Part shown: positions 51,618 through 59,973 of the stretch, in pieces
How the letters are laid out: the number at the start of each line of letters is the position of its first letter
Position numbering within the stretch: the stretch's first letter is position 1
Assembly (NCBI GenBank): GCA_017940005.1
Contig: JAGAZO010000020.1
Location: 186,001-250,000 of the forward strand
DNA: 64,000 nt
Reading direction: 5' to 3'
From: Treponema sp.
Lineage (GTDB): Bacteria; Spirochaetota; Spirochaetia; Treponematales; Treponemataceae
Notes under the pieces: model-generated
The model's input: only the letters and a program-made list of their open reading frames with translations
Told to the model about the DNA's origin: nothing
Database searches by the model: none
Translations under genes and position numbers: made by a program

Positions 51618-53244
51618 TATCCCTCTTCCTCATTAGAGTATCGGCAAAATAGAGCATTCCCTGCACCCCTCCGCGCACACAATTTTTCCAAAATTTTTTA
51701 GCGTCAAATTCAGCATGATTTTTGCACAGCTCGTCAAACAGCGTGCATGTTTGCGAAAATGTGCGGCAGTTCCAATCACGCTCTTGCGACGCGTACAGCG
51801 CTGCAAGCTGTGCAGGAATGTTGTCCGAGACGCGTGCATTTTGCGGAATGATGCCGCATATGGATTCAATGTCTTTCGGCGTGCTGTACGCTGCAGGCGG
51901 AAATTGCGCTTCCGACTTTTCTTCTGCGCCTGAAAGAAATGCGTCTGTGTCTGCATTGTCAGCTTCAAGGCGAAGCACTATGTCTGACACAGCGCGTTCA
52001 GCAGCTGCAACGCTCTCATCGCGCGTCTTTGCAAGCGAAAGCACGTTGCCGCATTTTTGCACATTGTTGCGCGGGAACACAACGCGCTCGCCGTGTGCAG
52101 CACGCGGAAACACATCATTTACCTGCGTGCACGAGGCAGCATGTGCAACACCGACAACTTCTTTGACAACGCCTGGAATTGAAATCCATGCGCGCTCGCT
52201 GCTCGTCTGCGTGCACGGCACATCGTACAATTCGTACGGTGCCCCTATGCCACTGCACGAGTCAGGTGGCGTAAACTGCACAGGATGCCGCATCGCTTCA
52301 AGCGCTTCAGGCGTTTTTCCGCACGCGATGAGCAGCGCCTGCTCGGTGAGGTTGCAGCCTGACGCATACGGATATGTCCAGCCCGACATGTAGCCGCCTG
52401 AAAGACGCGCCGCAATCTCGCCAATCATAGGACCGTTTTCTGTATACTTGATATCTGCTTTTGCAGCTCCGCACGTGAGTCCGAGCGCGCGTGCGCCAAG
52501 CGCAAACGCTGCAATCAATTCGCTTCGTTTTTTTTCATCGATTGCAGCAGGCATCGTATGCCCCATCTCTACAAAATACGGCGGAAAATAGATATGCCTG
52601 TCTGCAAATCCTGTCACAGTAAACGTGCCGTCATATATGAGCGCATCTATTGAATATTCGTCACCGCGCATGTACTGCTCAAGTATCGCTGTGCTCGTGC
52701 GTGAGGAAGCGAGAGCATTTTTCGCCGCTTCTGCAATTTCGTCCGCGCTTCGTATCATGCGGCAACCGCGCCCGCCCATGTTGTCTTGCGGCTTTACAAC
52801 GCATGGAAAGCCAAGCTTTTTCACAAACTCATTGATGCTGCCGTTTGCAATGTCGTCCTGCGTGACGCTAAAAAATTGCGGCGACGGCACGCCGTGTTTC
52901 TCAAAGCAGCTTCTCATGCGCGTTTTGATGCTCGCATTTAGCGCTGCTTCATACGAGTGGCAATGAAGCGACAGCTTTTCTCCAGCATATGAAACTGATG
53001 TTGAAAAATCTGTGCCGGCAGTAAAGATTGCCGCAAGTCCGTCGTCGCGCGCTAAATTTTTTGCAAGTGAAAAAATCGCTTCGCTATCTTTCAAGTCTAT
53101 CTTTTCAAAGCGGTCAGCAAGCGGAACGCACACAGCATGTTCATTTACATCGACGACAACTGCGCAACAGCCGAGTTTTTTTGCAGCTTCGATGGCAGGT
53201 CTTTGCAAAAAACCTGCTCCTAAAATTATTAATTTTTTTTTCAT
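51610..53244 (-). CDS. ATP-grasp ligase in a glycan operon
   Basis: A 544-residue cytoplasmic protein. The N-terminal Rossmann part (KKKLIILGAGFLQRPAIEAAKKLG), ATP-grasp domain with VVKPQDNMGGRGC (about 145-161), YSIDALIYDG, and the metal site MIGEIAARLSGG are clear, as in carbamoyl-phosphate-synthase-like ligases that join a carboxylate to an amine. The last 100 residues are an extension I do not recognise. Its stop overlaps the amidase start, and its ATG lies 4 nt after the fusion gene. Substrate is unknown, probably a sugar acid or amino acid for the same glycan. Confidence 0.82.
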   Translation of the reverse strand: MKKKLIILGAGFLQRPAIEAAKKLGCCAVVVDVNEHAVCVPLADRFEKIDLKDSEAIFSLAKNLARDDGLAAIFTAGTDFSTSVSYAGEKLSLHCHSYEAALNASIKTRMRSCFEKHGVPSPQFFSVTQDDIANGSINEFVKKLGFPCVVKPQDNMGGRGCRMIRSADEIAEAAKNALASSRTSTAILEQYMRGDEYSIDALIYDGTFTVTGFADRHIYFPPYFVEMGHTMPAAIDEKKRSELIAAFALGARALGLTCGAAKADIKYTENGPMIGEIAARLSGGYMSGWTYPYASGCNLTEQALLIACGKTPEALEAMRHPVQFTPPDSCSGIGAPYELYDVPCTQTSSERAWISIPGVVKEVVGVAHAASCTQVNDVFPRAAHGERVVFPRNNVQKCGNVLSLAKTRDESVAAAERAVSDIVLRLEADNADTDAFLSGAEEKSEAQFPPAAYSTPKDIESICGIIPQNARVSDNIPAQLAALYASQERDWNCRTFSQTCTLFDELCKNHAEFDAKKFWKNCVRGGVQGMLYFADTLMRKRDNG

Positions 53245-53248
53245 TATT

Positions 53249-55723
53249 TCAAAACCTGTTTATCTTTTTGCAATACACTTCAAATGTGTCGCCAAGTTTC
53301 AACAAGCGGCTTTTGCGCTCGTACAACTTGTACATGAACGAATCTTTTTTCCAATGCTTCTTTTCCGCTTGCGGAAATCGCTCTGGATGATGTCCCGTCG
53401 AAACTATCTTTTCTACAGTAAATCCGAACTGCTTCAAAATGCTGCGCGTTTTTGATGGCTCCCAAATCGTGTAGTGGTCAGACGGACTTTGATTGTAAAA
53501 CCGCTGCGCATGCATCTTTGCAGAAACGCCTTCGCCAGACGGCGTTGAAAATGCAAACACACCTCCAACTTTTACCAGCTTTGAAACGGCGGCAAGCACT
53601 GAAGCAAGTTCGCGAAAGTGTTCAATCACATACCACATTGTCACCGCATCGAACTCGTACATGCCGAACTCTTGCGCTGCGTTGAATGCGGGAAACTGTG
53701 CATGGGCGGCGGGAAAAAGCAGCGTTGACTGGACATATGCAACAGCCTCCTCCGAAATGTCTGTTCCAAAAACTTGCCAGCCGTCATCGCTCGCAGCAGC
53801 AAGGAACGGACCGTACGCGCAGCCTACATCGAGCAGCACAGGCTTTGCCGCCACATGCTTTTTGTTTTTTACAAGCGCATCTATTTCACGCATGCGCCGC
53901 TTTCCGTGCGCTTTTATCGCGTCAAAATCTTCGAGATACGTTTTGCCGTATTGATTTTTATATTCTTCCGCAAAATACGATGTGCCGTAGTCAGTAGTTT
54001 TTTCAGCTGCTGTCCACGACATGTATATCATGCCGCACGAATTGCACTGCCTGAATGTACGAAACGGCGTGCGCGCAACGATTGCACTTTTTTCAGCATC
54101 GTCAACGTTGCAGAGCGGACACGGCAAACGCATGCTGCCTGCAAGCGAAGCGATATAAGAGCCAAGCGTTTTTTCACCGCGCGCAATTTCAGAATATGTT
54201 GTACTGTCGCGATACAGTTTTTGTGGCGTTACAAAAATCTCCTGCATACGCGCGCTTGTCAATTCGTTTTTTTGCAGACACACAAAACCATACTTTTTTG
54301 CAAGACTGGCATGAAGCGGTGTCGTTGCAACGAGCACAACGCCACACCCTGCGCTTGCAGCTTCGTAGGCGGTAAGCCCGTAGTGCGTGATAACAATATC
54401 GTACTGAAAGAGCTGCTCGCGCAACAGCGGCACCGCGCCGACATACTGCACGCCATTACGCGCAGGAAATTCTTCGCGACAGTGTTCAGGCACAACAGCT
54501 ACTACGCTGCGCGTTCCGTCGGCACACGCCAACACTGCAGGAATTGTCAATTTTTCCGGGTCTTCACCGCCAAAGCAGACGAGCACATTTCTAATATCGG
54601 AGCGTGTTTTGCATTGGCGCGTGCTGCGCTTTTTTTGCGGCAACGATATATATTCTGGTGCCGTGCAGTTTGCGGCGCGCGAAAGATTTGACGGAATGAT
54701 GTCGAGAAGATAATCGCAGTAGTTCGTGTATGAAGAGCCTTCGTCGAGTGCAACAAGCGGCGCACAATCATGCAACGCGGCAGCAGTTTCTCTTTCAAGC
54801 GAAAAGCAGTCTGCAACTATGAGCGCGTATTCATTTTTTTGCGGCTGTGTTCGCACAATTTGCCACTGCGCAAGCGAAGAGCGGGACACAAGCTGCTCGC
54901 ACGACGGCAAGTCAGCATCTTCAGGAATGTATACCGACGCACCCGTCTCTGTTGCTGCCTCGATGCATCGCTGCAAGTGTCCCATGCCCCTGCCCGCTTT
55001 CACCGACGGCACATAGAGCACAGACTGCATCACTCCCGGCGAATTGAACGCGCTCACGATGTGCTCAACAGGGTACGGCTCGCAAGGTGCCGCTCCGCGC
55101 GACAGATGCTGCACCACGGTGAGCGCACGCCGATAATCTGACGCAGTGTCGATTGTCGTGCGAAGTTCTGGAAAATAAAAACGCGATGGAGCTTTGAGCA
55201 TGAGCGCAGAAAACCTGTTGCGATGATTGTACAGCGCTGGTCCCACATGCTCGCGGTCATATGGAACGCTTGTTAATTTTTCTGCTTCGATGAGCGCGTG
55301 CGCGTCAAACACTTCTACACCAGAACCGTGCGGCAGCCCTGTCCACGTGATGTAATCGCATTTTGAAAACGAGATGCGCCGCTTGTATTCGTCGAGGAGC
55401 GCCACCGCTGCTTCGTAAAACAAAAACGGGTTATCCGCAGTGGCGCGCACAACTACGTCAGCATTGATTTTGTCAATGAGCAGGCAAAATCGCTTGAGCA
55501 CGTCTTCGAGCGGCCCTGCAAATATTTCCCAGCCGCATGACGCTGCAACAGGCGCAAGCTCGCCGAATGACGCTTCGTCAGTGGCGACATAATACGCATC
55601 TGCTGGAACTTTGCGCATAGCGTTGAGCGTCCATGCGAGCACAGGTTTTCCGCCCAAATCTTTGAGCGCTTTTCCAGGAAGCCGCGTCGAAGAAATTCTG
55701 CACTGCACGATTACTGCTGTCAT
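53249..55723 (-). CDS. Fusion: SpsF-like cytidylyltransferase + PseG-like glycosyl hydrolase + SAM methyltransferase
   Basis: An 824-residue three-part protein. Residues 1 to about 240 are an SpsF/CMP-KDO-synthetase-type nucleotidyltransferase (VIVQCRISSTRLPGKALKDLGGKPVLAW, VRATADNPFLFYE). About 245-525 resemble SpsG/PseG, a UDP-sugar hydrolase of the nonulosonic-acid pathway (GRGMGHLQRCIEAA, VCFGGEDPEKL, ITHYGLTAYEA). About 535-824 are a methyltransferase with a four-cysteine knuckle (CPLC...CNSC) and SAM motif LLDVGCAYGPF (near 627). It overlaps the glycosyltransferase gene by 4 nt. Likely role: makes an activated, methylated sugar for surface or flagellar glycan. Domain identities are by motif reading. 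Confidence 0.85.
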   Translation of the reverse strand: MTAVIVQCRISSTRLPGKALKDLGGKPVLAWTLNAMRKVPADAYYVATDEASFGELAPVAASCGWEIFAGPLEDVLKRFCLLIDKINADVVVRATADNPFLFYEAAVALLDEYKRRISFSKCDYITWTGLPHGSGVEVFDAHALIEAEKLTSVPYDREHVGPALYNHRNRFSALMLKAPSRFYFPELRTTIDTASDYRRALTVVQHLSRGAAPCEPYPVEHIVSAFNSPGVMQSVLYVPSVKAGRGMGHLQRCIEAATETGASVYIPEDADLPSCEQLVSRSSLAQWQIVRTQPQKNEYALIVADCFSLERETAAALHDCAPLVALDEGSSYTNYCDYLLDIIPSNLSRAANCTAPEYISLPQKKRSTRQCKTRSDIRNVLVCFGGEDPEKLTIPAVLACADGTRSVVAVVPEHCREEFPARNGVQYVGAVPLLREQLFQYDIVITHYGLTAYEAASAGCGVVLVATTPLHASLAKKYGFVCLQKNELTSARMQEIFVTPQKLYRDSTTYSEIARGEKTLGSYIASLAGSMRLPCPLCNVDDAEKSAIVARTPFRTFRQCNSCGMIYMSWTAAEKTTDYGTSYFAEEYKNQYGKTYLEDFDAIKAHGKRRMREIDALVKNKKHVAAKPVLLDVGCAYGPFLAAASDDGWQVFGTDISEEAVAYVQSTLLFPAAHAQFPAFNAAQEFGMYEFDAVTMWYVIEHFRELASVLAAVSKLVKVGGVFAFSTPSGEGVSAKMHAQRFYNQSPSDHYTIWEPSKTRSILKQFGFTVEKIVSTGHHPERFPQAEKKHWKKDSFMYKLYERKSRLLKLGDTFEVYCKKINRF

Positions 55724-56682
55724 ATCTCTGTCACCCAGTTTTCTATGAGATGCTGCATGTCCGTATGAAAGCGCGATTTATTAATCGCTACCCACGCGCG
55801 CGCATCAGCAAACTGTCGGTGCGCTTCAAAAATGCCGCATGACGAATTTGCCAAAAAAGAAAAAAATGATGTACGCGGAATAACGCCGCCTGAATCACTT
55901 TTAAAGCGAGGCGCAATATTTTTTAGATAAAAGTGCAAGTATGTTAAATCGGCTGTCGTATCTTCAATAGGAATATCATCGCTGTACGAAAGCAAAAATG
56001 TTGTCGAGAGACATGTCTGCTCGCCCCACAGCCATGAGCGAAGCGCTAAATCAAGATTTTGATAATACGGAGAAGCGATAGTATAATCAAATCCGCCGAG
56101 CTGAATAAATTTTGTCTTGTTGTACAAGCCGATAAAATCAAACGGATAGAGCGTATGCATGCCGTCTTTTACCACTGTCGAAGAGAGCACGCGGAATTTG
56201 CCTTTTTGAGCAGAGGGAGAAAACTGCACAGGCACTGCATTCTTTTGCGCGTCGAGCAAGCGCGGCACAATGCAATAGCTTCCCGACGACATGAGATGTT
56301 CTGCAAGCCGCGTCTGGAGCATGTTGTGCGTTACGTGGAGCGAATCGCGCAGCACGAGCACATATGGAGCGCGCGCCTCGCTCATGCCAAGATTTATCAT
56401 GTCGCCGTCAGTAACGTTTTCAAGCGGCACGATAAATGTAATCGACGGAAACTTTTTTGCAATCTCTTCGAGGTTGCAGTTTCCCGCATGAGGCTCCAGC
56501 GAGATGATTTGCGAAAAGCCGCATTTTGAAAGCGTTTCGAGCGTGTGCGTGCGGAACTGGCTGCCATGCGAATTGAGCAGCACAACAGTGACATTCGTCT
56601 TTCCCTCATCTGCGCGTGCTCGGCCGCCTATCACCGTTCTGTTGATTTGGTGCTCGTTAAAAATTAAAGGTATAGTATTCAT
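55720..56682 (-). CDS. GT-A-fold glycosyltransferase, family 2-like
   Basis: A 320-residue protein. The first part reads like a GT2 domain (VTVVLLNSHGSQFRTHTLETL, NVTDGDMINLGMSEARAPYVLVLRDSLHVT), where the second segment takes the place of the DxD region, here atypical. Later GGFDYTIASPYYQNLDLALR matches the end of GT2 domains. Start ATG 56682 with GGAA, overlapping the upstream gene by 26 nt and the next by 4 nt. It would transfer the sugar made by its operon neighbours. The acceptor is unknown. Confidence 0.75.
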   Translation of the reverse strand: MNTIPLIFNEHQINRTVIGGRARADEGKTNVTVVLLNSHGSQFRTHTLETLSKCGFSQIISLEPHAGNCNLEEIAKKFPSITFIVPLENVTDGDMINLGMSEARAPYVLVLRDSLHVTHNMLQTRLAEHLMSSGSYCIVPRLLDAQKNAVPVQFSPSAQKGKFRVLSSTVVKDGMHTLYPFDFIGLYNKTKFIQLGGFDYTIASPYYQNLDLALRSWLWGEQTCLSTTFLLSYSDDIPIEDTTADLTYLHFYLKNIAPRFKSDSGGVIPRTSFFSFLANSSCGIFEAHRQFADARAWVAINKSRFHTDMQHLIENWVTEI

Positions 56683-58222
56683 CGCATTTCCTGCACGCTT
56701 CTTCGCGCTCGCCGTTCATGTCGCGTTCAACATATGGCGTAATCCTTTCCCAGATAGATTCAAGCCGTTCTACAAACGCGTTTCCGATTATGTTGTCAAA
56801 TAAAAATTCGCGGCACAGCGGCACATCTCCGTTTGCAAGAATCGTCATGTCACGGCGCATGTGCCAGCACGGATTTCGCTCAAGCGGCGACAAGTCTGCA
56901 GGCTTCCAATCGGGGAGCGCGCCGCAAAATGAATCGTATTTTTGAATTATCACATTCCCGCCGTGCGCCGCATCTTTCCAATACCGATAAAATGATTCAA
57001 GCTCGCATTCGTTTTCGTTTGTGCGCACAAGCTGCGGATAGACATTTTCAGGAAAATGCGTTTGCAGCAGCGTCACCGCCGCTACCGCTTGCGAAAGCGT
57101 TCCCGCCTCGCCGTGCATTTTTTTGTACAGAGCTTCTGTCGCCGCATCAAGTGTGACAATCCATATAATTTTGCCGTCTGCAATAGCTTTGATTTCTTTG
57201 CAAAGCGATTCAGTAACGTGCAAGCCGTTCGTCTCGACGAGCACAGAAAGCCCAGACTCCGAGACGACAGCTTTAACAAAATCTACAAACTGCGGATGAA
57301 GGAGCGGCTCGCCCCACGCAGAAAGCGAGACAACAGCGTTTTCTGAAAGAGCTGCCATCTGCTGTACGAGCGGCGCAAACTGTTCGAGCGTCATGCGCAC
57401 AGCATTTTGTGATGATGGAGCAGTTCCATATTTTTTTTCATATGCAGCTTTATATGGCGAGTACACGACGCTGCCCTCTTCTGCTGGCTCAATGTGCACA
57501 TTGTAAAACGCAGGCACTGTTTTCAAAACAGCAGCAAGGCGCACTGCTGTTTCGCACAACGCTTCCGCATTGTCAGTGTTGCAATGAGAATCGTACACTG
57601 CACGGCACGAATAAAATCCTGCTTTTGTTGAGCACTCAAACGAAAGCCTGTACAACCGCCAGTCTTTTGGCGCAAGCACAGTCTCTATTTCAAACGAGTT
57701 GATGTCTGTTTTGAGCAACGACATGATGCTGTCGCGCTTAACAATTTCACTGCCGATTTTTTTCTGCTGCGAAAGAGACGCAAGGATGATTGCCGCATCT
57801 TTGTTAATAATCTCAGGCGTCATGCCATAGGGATAGCCGTCTGCAAACGTGTACTCTGCAACATATGTTTTGTGCGCGGCAATTAACTCATCTGTCACCG
57901 CTTTATTGAGGAACGGACAGTCAAACGCAGCATAGACAGCAGCATCTGCACCGCGTTCAGCGCACACATGCGCAATCGTTTCAAGCAATGTAGAAACAGT
58001 CCACGCATCTTTTTCTATGAGCGTAATTGACGCATTGTTTTTGCGCGCTTCAGCCTCGCAACGCGCAGCATTTTCTTTTGCAGCGCACACAACAGTGCCG
58101 ACGCTTTCAGGCACAGTGCAAGCCCATGAAAGCGCGCTGTCATACGCAGAAAAATTGCCAAACGATGTTTCAAACGCGTACTGCCCGCTAAAACCAGCAA
58201 AGAGAATCACAACAGTCTTCAT
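56657..58222 (-). CDS. Spiro-SPASM protein (radical-SAM relative without the CxxxCxxC motif)
   Basis: A 521-residue protein. Start ATG 58222; longer readings are repeat-derived. Residues 1-230 look like a nucleotidyltransferase-type domain (AAFDCPFLNKAVTDELIAAH). From about 239 the chain follows a radical-SAM barrel (SLSAWGEPLLHPQFVDFVK, VETNGLHVTESL, WIVTLDAATEALY), but where CxxxCxxC should be it reads YNVHIEPAEEGSVVYSPY with no cysteine. The C-terminal SPASM-like cysteines remain: NPCWHM, VPLCREF, CRKCDEYY. This matches my memory of the NCBI family named spiro-SPASM (TIGR04321). It heads the glycan operon. Its chemistry is unknown; classical radical-SAM catalysis is unlikely. Confidence 0.85.
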   Translation of the reverse strand: MKTVVILFAGFSGQYAFETSFGNFSAYDSALSWACTVPESVGTVVCAAKENAARCEAEARKNNASITLIEKDAWTVSTLLETIAHVCAERGADAAVYAAFDCPFLNKAVTDELIAAHKTYVAEYTFADGYPYGMTPEIINKDAAIILASLSQQKKIGSEIVKRDSIMSLLKTDINSFEIETVLAPKDWRLYRLSFECSTKAGFYSCRAVYDSHCNTDNAEALCETAVRLAAVLKTVPAFYNVHIEPAEEGSVVYSPYKAAYEKKYGTAPSSQNAVRMTLEQFAPLVQQMAALSENAVVSLSAWGEPLLHPQFVDFVKAVVSESGLSVLVETNGLHVTESLCKEIKAIADGKIIWIVTLDAATEALYKKMHGEAGTLSQAVAAVTLLQTHFPENVYPQLVRTNENECELESFYRYWKDAAHGGNVIIQKYDSFCGALPDWKPADLSPLERNPCWHMRRDMTILANGDVPLCREFLFDNIIGNAFVERLESIWERITPYVERDMNGEREEACRKCDEYYTFNF

Positions 58223-58228
58223 CGTTTC

Positions 58229-58234
58229 ATTATC
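58229..58234 (-). promoter_or_regulatory. -10 box of the spiro-SPASM operon
   Basis: Minus-strand GATAAT ends 6 nt before ATG 58222, with no Shine-Dalgarno between. A -35 box is not convincing. Confidence 0.35.
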
Positions 58235-58315
58235 GGCAGAGAACAACCATAAATTGAGAAAAAGCGCACATGGCAGCGCAATTGCACAGCAGCGCATCCT
58301 CACAACGGCGCAATA

Positions 58316-58405
58316 GCGCGGCAACGTGTTCCAGCGGTGCAATCGCACAATGGCACAACAGCGTGGCAATGCGTTCCAGCGGTGCAATCGTGCCATTGCA
58401 CAAAT
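58316..58405. repeat. Two tandem copies of a 45-bp unit
   Basis: Units at 58316-58360 and 58361-58405 share ttccagcggtgcaatcg and more, with a few substitutions. A partial, more diverged copy may precede. It fills the gap between the divergent spiro-SPASM and xseA genes and includes the xseA promoter. 45 bp is 15 codons, so both strands stay open, which makes false N-terminal extensions of both genes. Confidence 0.8.
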
Positions 58406-58424
58406 CGGCATTACCAGTTACAAT
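58396..58424 (+). promoter_or_regulatory. Promoter of xseA, predicting a leaderless transcript
   Basis: TTGCAC (58396-58401), 17 nt, TACAAT (58419-58424), then 7 nt and ATG 58432. There is no Shine-Dalgarno. Confidence 0.5.
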
Positions 58425-58431
58425 CGTTTTT

Positions 58432-59664
58432 ATGAATCAGCTTGCACGTCCTGAAAACACTGTCTTTACTATTTCACAAATCACGAGCGTCATTCAGGAA
58501 TTGCTAGAAAGCGCGTTTAACACAATCACTGTCGAAGGCGAGATTTCAAACTGCAAGCTCACGAGCGCGGGGCACTACTATCTGACGCTCAAAGATTCAG
58601 GCGCGCAGCTCACCGCGGCAATGTGGCGCAGTTACACGCCGTCGCTCACGTTTGTGCCAAAAGACGGCATGCTCGTGCGCTGTACGGGAAAGCTCAACGT
58701 TTATCCGCCACATGGAAAATATCAATTAATAATTTCGCGCATGGAAGTTGCAGGAGAAGGAAACATTCTGCAAATGCTCGAAGACAGAAAAAAGCGGCTT
58801 GCGGCAGAAGGGCTTTTTGATGAAGCGCGAAAAAAGCCGCTCCCGCTATTTCCTAAAACGCTCGGCATCGTGACAAGTCCGACAGGTGCCGCGCTCCGCG
58901 ACATTTTGCAGATTACAAAACGACGCAACCCGTGCGTGTCTGTCATCATCTTTCCTGCAATGGTGCAAGGAGACGGAGCTGACAAAACGATTGCGCGGCA
59001 AATTAAAGCGGCGAACGATTTTCATTTGTGCGATGTGTTGATTGTGGGGCGCGGCGGCGGGTCGCTCGAAGATTTGCTGCCGTTCAGCGAAGAGACTGTC
59101 GTGCGTGCAATCGCAGACTCGGTTATCCCGGTGATTTCTGCTGTCGGTCACGAAATAGATTGGGCGCTTTCAGACTACGCTGCCGACTTCCGTGCGCCAA
59201 CGCCATCAGCCGCCGCAGAGAGCGCAGTGCCACTCAAGAGCGACATCATGCGCACGCTCACAACATATGCTGACGATTTGTACACGACTATAAAGCAAAA
59301 AGTTGAAAACATGAAACTCATTGTGCGCACATTCAATCCAGAAAATCTTGAGCTGCAATTCAGAAACATTGAGCAGCCGCTCCTTGCGCGATTTGACAAT
59401 GCAAAAGTTGCGCTGTTGCAAAATATGGACACGCGTTTAAAAGATGCAAAGCAACACATTGCAATGTGCATGCAAGTGCTCGAAAGCGCAAGCCCTGAAC
59501 GAATTTTTGCGCGTGGCTATTCTATGGTGCGCGATGTTGCAACAAATAAAATAGTGCGCAATGCAGCGCACGTAGCTGTTGGAGCGGAGCTTGAAATTGT
59601 GCCTGCAAGCGGAAAACTGCGCGCGCACGTCACGAAAATTGAGAAACCAGATGCAGACAGATAA
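58432..59664 (+). CDS. xseA: Exodeoxyribonuclease VII large subunit
   Basis: Large subunit of exonuclease VII, which degrades single-stranded DNA from both ends and acts in repair. It has 410 residues, normal length. Start ATG 58432 gives the usual opening (FTISQITSVIQELLE) before the OB-fold (VEGEISNCKLTSAGHYYLTLKD). The catalytic core has LGIVTSPTGAALRDIL, DVLIVGRGGGSLEDLLPF and ISAVGHEIDWALSDYAAD. A coiled coil and the C-terminal RGYSMVRD segment close it. xseB follows after 30 nt. Confidence 0.97.
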   Translation: MNQLARPENTVFTISQITSVIQELLESAFNTITVEGEISNCKLTSAGHYYLTLKDSGAQLTAAMWRSYTPSLTFVPKDGMLVRCTGKLNVYPPHGKYQLIISRMEVAGEGNILQMLEDRKKRLAAEGLFDEARKKPLPLFPKTLGIVTSPTGAALRDILQITKRRNPCVSVIIFPAMVQGDGADKTIARQIKAANDFHLCDVLIVGRGGGSLEDLLPFSEETVVRAIADSVIPVISAVGHEIDWALSDYAADFRAPTPSAAAESAVPLKSDIMRTLTTYADDLYTTIKQKVENMKLIVRTFNPENLELQFRNIEQPLLARFDNAKVALLQNMDTRLKDAKQHIAMCMQVLESASPERIFARGYSMVRDVATNKIVRNAAHVAVGAELEIVPASGKLRAHVTKIEKPDADR

Positions 59665-59694
59665 CGTCACATTTTTTCAGGAGGTATGACGGCA

Positions 59695-59973
59695 ATGAAA
59701 AATTTTGCGCAAAATTTAGAGACGCTTGAAAAGCTCACTGCAGACATCAAGCGCGACGACATATCGCTCGAAGACGCGCTTAAAGATTTTGAGCAGGGCA
59801 TAAAGCTCGCGCGCGGCATGGAAGCGGAAATTGACAGAATAGAAGGCAAAATTCAAATATTGATGAACGAGCCTGCGCCCGAAACAGACACGACTCCTGA
59901 ACTTGATCTATTTTCAGGAGCAGACGAAGCGACAGGAACTGCGGGCGCGCCAAAAGAAGGCACGCGCCAGTGA
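59695..59973 (+). CDS. xseB: Exodeoxyribonuclease VII small subunit
   Basis: Small subunit that coats the coiled coil of XseA. It has 92 residues. ATG 59695 is preferred: AGGAGG at 59679-59684 is 10 nt upstream but only 1 nt from the ATG at 59686. The family core is FAQNLETLEKLTADIKRDDISLEDALKDFEQGIKL. The acidic C-tail is longer than usual. Its stop overlaps the mutL start (GTGA). Confidence 0.95.
   Translation: MKNFAQNLETLEKLTADIKRDDISLEDALKDFEQGIKLARGMEAEIDRIEGKIQILMNEPAPETDTTPELDLFSGADEATGTAGAPKEGTRQ

Noticed and set aside
58316-58405. Possible CRISPR array
   Set aside because: Only two adjacent copies of a 45-bp unit with no spacers between them and no cas genes in the window.
58223-58411. 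N-terminal extension of the spiro-SPASM protein
   Set aside because: The extra residues come from the 45-bp tandem repeat (repeated RLHRWN), and the likely -10 box lies inside it.
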